NCBI GenBank assembly: GCA_021789975.1
Contig: JAJYIT010000001.1
Span: 200,247-264,246, forward strand
Reading direction: 5' to 3'
DNA from: Bacteroidota bacterium
Lineage (GTDB): Bacteria; Bacteroidota; Ignavibacteria; Kryptoniales; JAKASW01
Length of the DNA: 64,000 bases
The notes under the pieces are model-generated. The model searched no databases, was not told the origin of the DNA, and saw only the letters and a program-made list of their open reading frames with translations. Each line of letters begins with the position of its first letter. Within the stretch, counting starts at the first letter, position 1. The position numbers and the translations under genes are program-made. This document shows, in pieces, positions 61,519 through 64,000 of this stretch.

Positions 61519-61635
61519 CCGCAGATGTTTTTGGCGATGGGCTACTTCCAAAAGAGCCCAATGCCATATTCCCAGGAAGAATGAAAAGATGAGGCTTTTT
61601 GCAGACGAAAAGAAGAAGGGAGAACGACCCGGGAA

Positions 61636-62961
61636 ATGAAAATTCTTGTTTTGAATTCCGGTAGTTCATCCGTAAAGTATCAGCTGGTCGACCCGGAGAG
61701 CCGCTCGTTCCTTGCGAAAGGTCTGATCGACCGGGTTGGCATGAGCGACTCTGTCGTAACACATGAGCGGCACGACGGAGACAAGGTAAAAATCAGCGCA
61801 GAGGTCCTCGACCACCAAACTGCTATTGAGTACGTACTCGCCGTTCTCCTCAGCAAAAACCATGGAGTCATCCGCGACAAGTCCGAAATAGACGCGGTCG
61901 GGCACAGGGTCGTTCACGGCGGCGAGAGCTTTGCCGAAAGCGTGCTTATAGATGAAAGGGTTATCGACGAGATCCGCGAGAACATCGAGCTTGCACCTCT
62001 TCACAATCCTCACAATCTCCGCGGGATACAGGCCGTACTGAAGCATCTTCCCGGGACTCCCCAGGTTGCGGTGTTCGATACCGCGTTTCACCAGCACATG
62101 CCTCCGCACGCGTTTCTTTACGGCATACCGTATCTTCTTTATCGCCGATACAAGATACGTCGATACGGCTTCCATGGCACTTCCCACTTCTATGTTTCCC
62201 AGCGGGCGGCGGAGCTTATCGGGAAACCTATTAATGAGCTGAAGATAGTGACCGCTCATCTAGGAAACGGCTGCAGCATGGCCGCGATAGATCACGGAGT
62301 CTCTGTCGATACTTCGATGGGATTCACTCCACTGGAAGGCTTGCTCATGGGGACTCGCAGCGGTGATCTTGACCCGGCAATCATTCTTACCATCGTCGGT
62401 CGCGAGGGACTTTCGCTTGCCGAGGCAAACACTCTTCTCAACAAGCATAGTGGACTGCTCGGTATTTCCGGACTTACGAGCGACATGCGCGAAATAATCT
62501 CCGAAAAGAAAACCGGGAACAAACAGGCTGACCTTGCATTTCAGGTCTTTGCATATCGCATAAAGAAATATATCGGTTCATACGCTGCCGCCATGGGCGG
62601 GTTGGACGCGGTCGTCTTCACGGGCGGCATAGGAGAGAATAGCCCGGATGTCCGCGCGGAGAGCTGCAAGAATCTTGAATTTCTTGGATTGAAAATAGAT
62701 AGCGACCGGAATAATTCGCCCGAAAAGGAAAAGCTCATCAGCACTGAATCGTCAAATGTCAAAGTCTTTGCTCTGCCGACAAACGAGGAACTTGTCATTG
62801 CGCTTGACACGATGAGAATCGTCGGCACGCCGGTTGGGAAGACTGTCCGTCCTGCCGGACTCGGGATGAATCCGTCTGGCGACAACCACCGAGACGCCAC
62901 CGAACTCTCAAGGAGGGGCAGGGCAGGCGAATCATCAGGAGCGGGTCATCACAGTAAATGA
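61636..62961 (+). CDS. ackA: Acetate kinase
   Basis: Converts acetyl phosphate and ADP to acetate and ATP. The 441-residue protein has NSGSSSVKYQLVD, GHRVVHGGE, HLGNGCSMAAID, GFTPLEGLLMGTRSGDLDP, FTGGIGENS and the catalytic Glu in LPTNEELVIALDT. A tail of about 45 residues after the usual end is Gly/Ser/Arg-rich. No phosphotransacetylase gene is in view. A 16-codon ORF ends as ATGA on the ackA start. Confidence 0.95.
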   Translation: MKILVLNSGSSSVKYQLVDPESRSFLAKGLIDRVGMSDSVVTHERHDGDKVKISAEVLDHQTAIEYVLAVLLSKNHGVIRDKSEIDAVGHRVVHGGESFAESVLIDERVIDEIRENIELAPLHNPHNLRGIQAVLKHLPGTPQVAVFDTAFHQHMPPHAFLYGIPYLLYRRYKIRRYGFHGTSHFYVSQRAAELIGKPINELKIVTAHLGNGCSMAAIDHGVSVDTSMGFTPLEGLLMGTRSGDLDPAIILTIVGREGLSLAEANTLLNKHSGLLGISGLTSDMREIISEKKTGNKQADLAFQVFAYRIKKYIGSYAAAMGGLDAVVFTGGIGENSPDVRAESCKNLEFLGLKIDSDRNNSPEKEKLISTESSNVKVFALPTNEELVIALDTMRIVGTPVGKTVRPAGLGMNPSGDNHRDATELSRRGRAGESSGAGHHSK

Positions 62962-63042
62962 AATGGAAATGAAGGCAGAAAAGTGCAACGAGCCTTTCAG
63001 CATATAAATGGAAACAGATGGTAGAACAATGCGGTGGGAAAA

Positions 63043-63213
63043 ATGAAGAAGCTTGCATTGATCGTCGGCGCCGTGGCAATAGCTGCGGGCGTAGCTTACC
63101 TGGTTGTGAAAACGGTTGAAGAGCTCGATTTCGTCGAACAGCAGAATGGCGGCAGCGAAAAGGGCGAATTGACCTCGGGCGATATCGAGTCCCAATTGCT
63201 TCAGCATGAATAA
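63043..63213 (+). CDS. Small membrane protein upstream of btpA-like gene
   Basis: A 56-residue protein with a GGTGGGAA site, one membrane helix (about 3-22, KLALIVGAVAIAAGVAYLVV) and an acidic tail (TVEELDFVEQQNGG...). Its TAA overlaps the next gene's ATG as TAATG, so the two are probably co-translated. No family is recognised; its role is unknown. Confidence 0.6.
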   Translation: MKKLALIVGAVAIAAGVAYLVVKTVEELDFVEQQNGGSEKGELTSGDIESQLLQHE

Positions 63214-64000
63214 TGGGTGCTGATCTACCGAAGGTTATCGGTGTAGTCCACCTCCTTCCACTCCCGGGTTCTCCTCAATTCGGAGGGTCGATTGGCGCCG
63301 TCGTAGAAAGGGGCTTGCAGGATTGCCGCGCGTACCATGATGGCGAAGTAAGCAGCTTGATAATCGAGAACTTCGGCGACGCACCTTTTACCGCAGGGAA
63401 GGTAGATCCGGTGACAGTGGCGGCGATGACACTTGCGACGTCGGAGTTCAAGAAGGCATTCCCGGATATAGAATACGGCATAAACGTTCTGCGGAACGAC
63501 GCGGAATCCGCTCTCAGCATTGCGACTGTCGTCGGAGCTTCATTCATTCGAGTCAACGTGTATGTCGGGGCGGTGGTTGCCGACCAGGGAATAATCGAAG
63601 GCGATGCATACAGGATAACCAGGCTCGGAAAATCGTTGAGTTCAAGTGTGAAAGTCTTCGCAGACGTCGGGGTCAAGCATGCGGCGAAGATAGGCGAGTA
63701 CTCCCTGAAGCAGCAGGCGGCGGATGCGCTTGAACGCGGGCTTGCCGATGCTGTTATCATCACCGGCAGACGGACCGGCGAAGCAGTTGACTTCACCGAG
63801 CTTCGCGGTTTGCGTCAAGACTTTGCGCAGGCAAAGATTATCGTAGGCAGCGGCGCGAACAGTGGCAATGTCGGTGAGCTTCTGAAATATGCCAACGGCG
63901 TAATAGTCGGAACGTCGGTAAAAGTAAACGGGATAACCACAAACCCCGTGGATCCGTTGAGGCTGAAGGAATTCGTGAAAGCAGTTGCTCCATCTCCTGC
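63213..64000 (+). CDS. BtpA/SgcQ-family TIM-barrel protein, 3' end outside window
   Basis: The frame starts MGADLPKVIGVVHLLPLPGS and stays open to the window edge (262 codons). It contains RGLQDCRAYHDGEVSSLIIE, ADVGVKHAAKIGEYSL and ADAVIITGRRTGEAVDFTEL, typical of the BtpA family. Members include a photosystem I assembly factor and sugar-phosphate-like enzymes. The substrate here cannot be told. It is 3' truncated by the window. Confidence 0.85.
   Translation, partial: MGADLPKVIGVVHLLPLPGSPQFGGSIGAVVERGLQDCRAYHDGEVSSLIIENFGDAPFTAGKVDPVTVAAMTLATSEFKKAFPDIEYGINVLRNDAESALSIATVVGASFIRVNVYVGAVVADQGIIEGDAYRITRLGKSLSSSVKVFADVGVKHAAKIGEYSLKQQAADALERGLADAVIITGRRTGEAVDFTELRGLRQDFAQAKIIVGSGANSGNVGELLKYANGVIVGTSVKVNGITTNPVDPLRLKEFVKAVAPSP

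Noticed and set aside
61588-61639. 16-codon leader ORF before ackA
   Set aside because: It ends as ATGA on the ackA start but has no attenuator structure or codon pattern; too short to support.
1-64000. CRISPR arrays, tRNA or rRNA genes, complete insertion sequences
   Set aside because: No regularly spaced repeat array, no tRNA or rRNA signature and no transposase motif were seen on either strand.

Overview
The window is almost entirely a motility and chemotaxis locus, followed by a short stretch of general metabolism. Two features suggest a bacterium of the Bacteroidota/Chlorobiota/Ignavibacteria neighbourhood. One is a protein with a type IX secretion C-terminal sorting domain (31028-31825); the other is a TonB-dependent receptor fragment beside it. 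Flagella plus type IX secretion fits Ignavibacteria-like lineages. This placement is an inference from gene content; no rRNA gene is present to confirm it.

Layout. (1) 1-3703, plus strand: a PAS histidine kinase cut by the window edge, an NtrC-type sigma54 activator, and a DksA-like zinc-finger protein. (2) 16834 down to 3749, minus strand: one chemotaxis operon reading, in order, a one-domain substrate-binding protein, MCP, CheW, a second MCP, FapA, a HEAT-repeat protein, CheR, a receiver protein, CheY, a CheZ-like phosphatase, CheA and CheB. (3) 17199-30692, plus strand: the first flagellar run, a small membrane peptide, flgB, flgC, an unknown gene, fliE-fliF-fliG, a small ORF, fliH-fliI-fliJ, motE, fliK, flgD, a TIGR02530-like gene, flgE and flbD. 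(4) 30693-33470: a break holding the type IX cargo gene and debris of a TonB receptor and a MacB/FtsX-type permease. (5) 33471-57889: the second flagellar run, fliL-M-N-O-P-Q-R, flhB-A-F-G, a small membrane protein, fliA, two HDOD proteins, a GAF histidine kinase, a DUF2802-like protein, flgF-G-A-H-I-J-N-K-L, motA-motB, fliW and csrA. (6) 57882-60519: a REC-Hpt protein, a REC protein and a glycosyltransferase-TPR protein. (7) 60580-64000: a 3-hydroxyacyl-CoA dehydrogenase, acetate kinase, a small membrane protein and a truncated BtpA-family gene.

How it works together. The window encodes a nearly complete flagellar basal body, hook, export gate, export ATPase, switch and stator, plus hook-filament junction proteins, sigma28 and a full CheA/W/R/B/Y/Z pathway. 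Flagellin, FliD, FliS, FlgM and RpoN are not seen here and must lie elsewhere if present. Sigma54-like -24/-12 sequences lie ahead of the chemotaxis operon, the flgB run and the fliL run. With the kinase/NtrC-type pair at the left edge, this suggests a sigma54 then sigma28 flagellar hierarchy.

Most novel-looking points: an HDOD protein next to fliA that carries a C-terminal sigma region-4-like segment; an ORF with one in-frame TGA that exactly bridges cheZ and cheA; an in-frame 25-bp direct repeat between fapA and the HEAT gene with a degenerate copy in the debris region; several small coupled ORFs; and a CheZ with a FliM-like CheY-docking tail.
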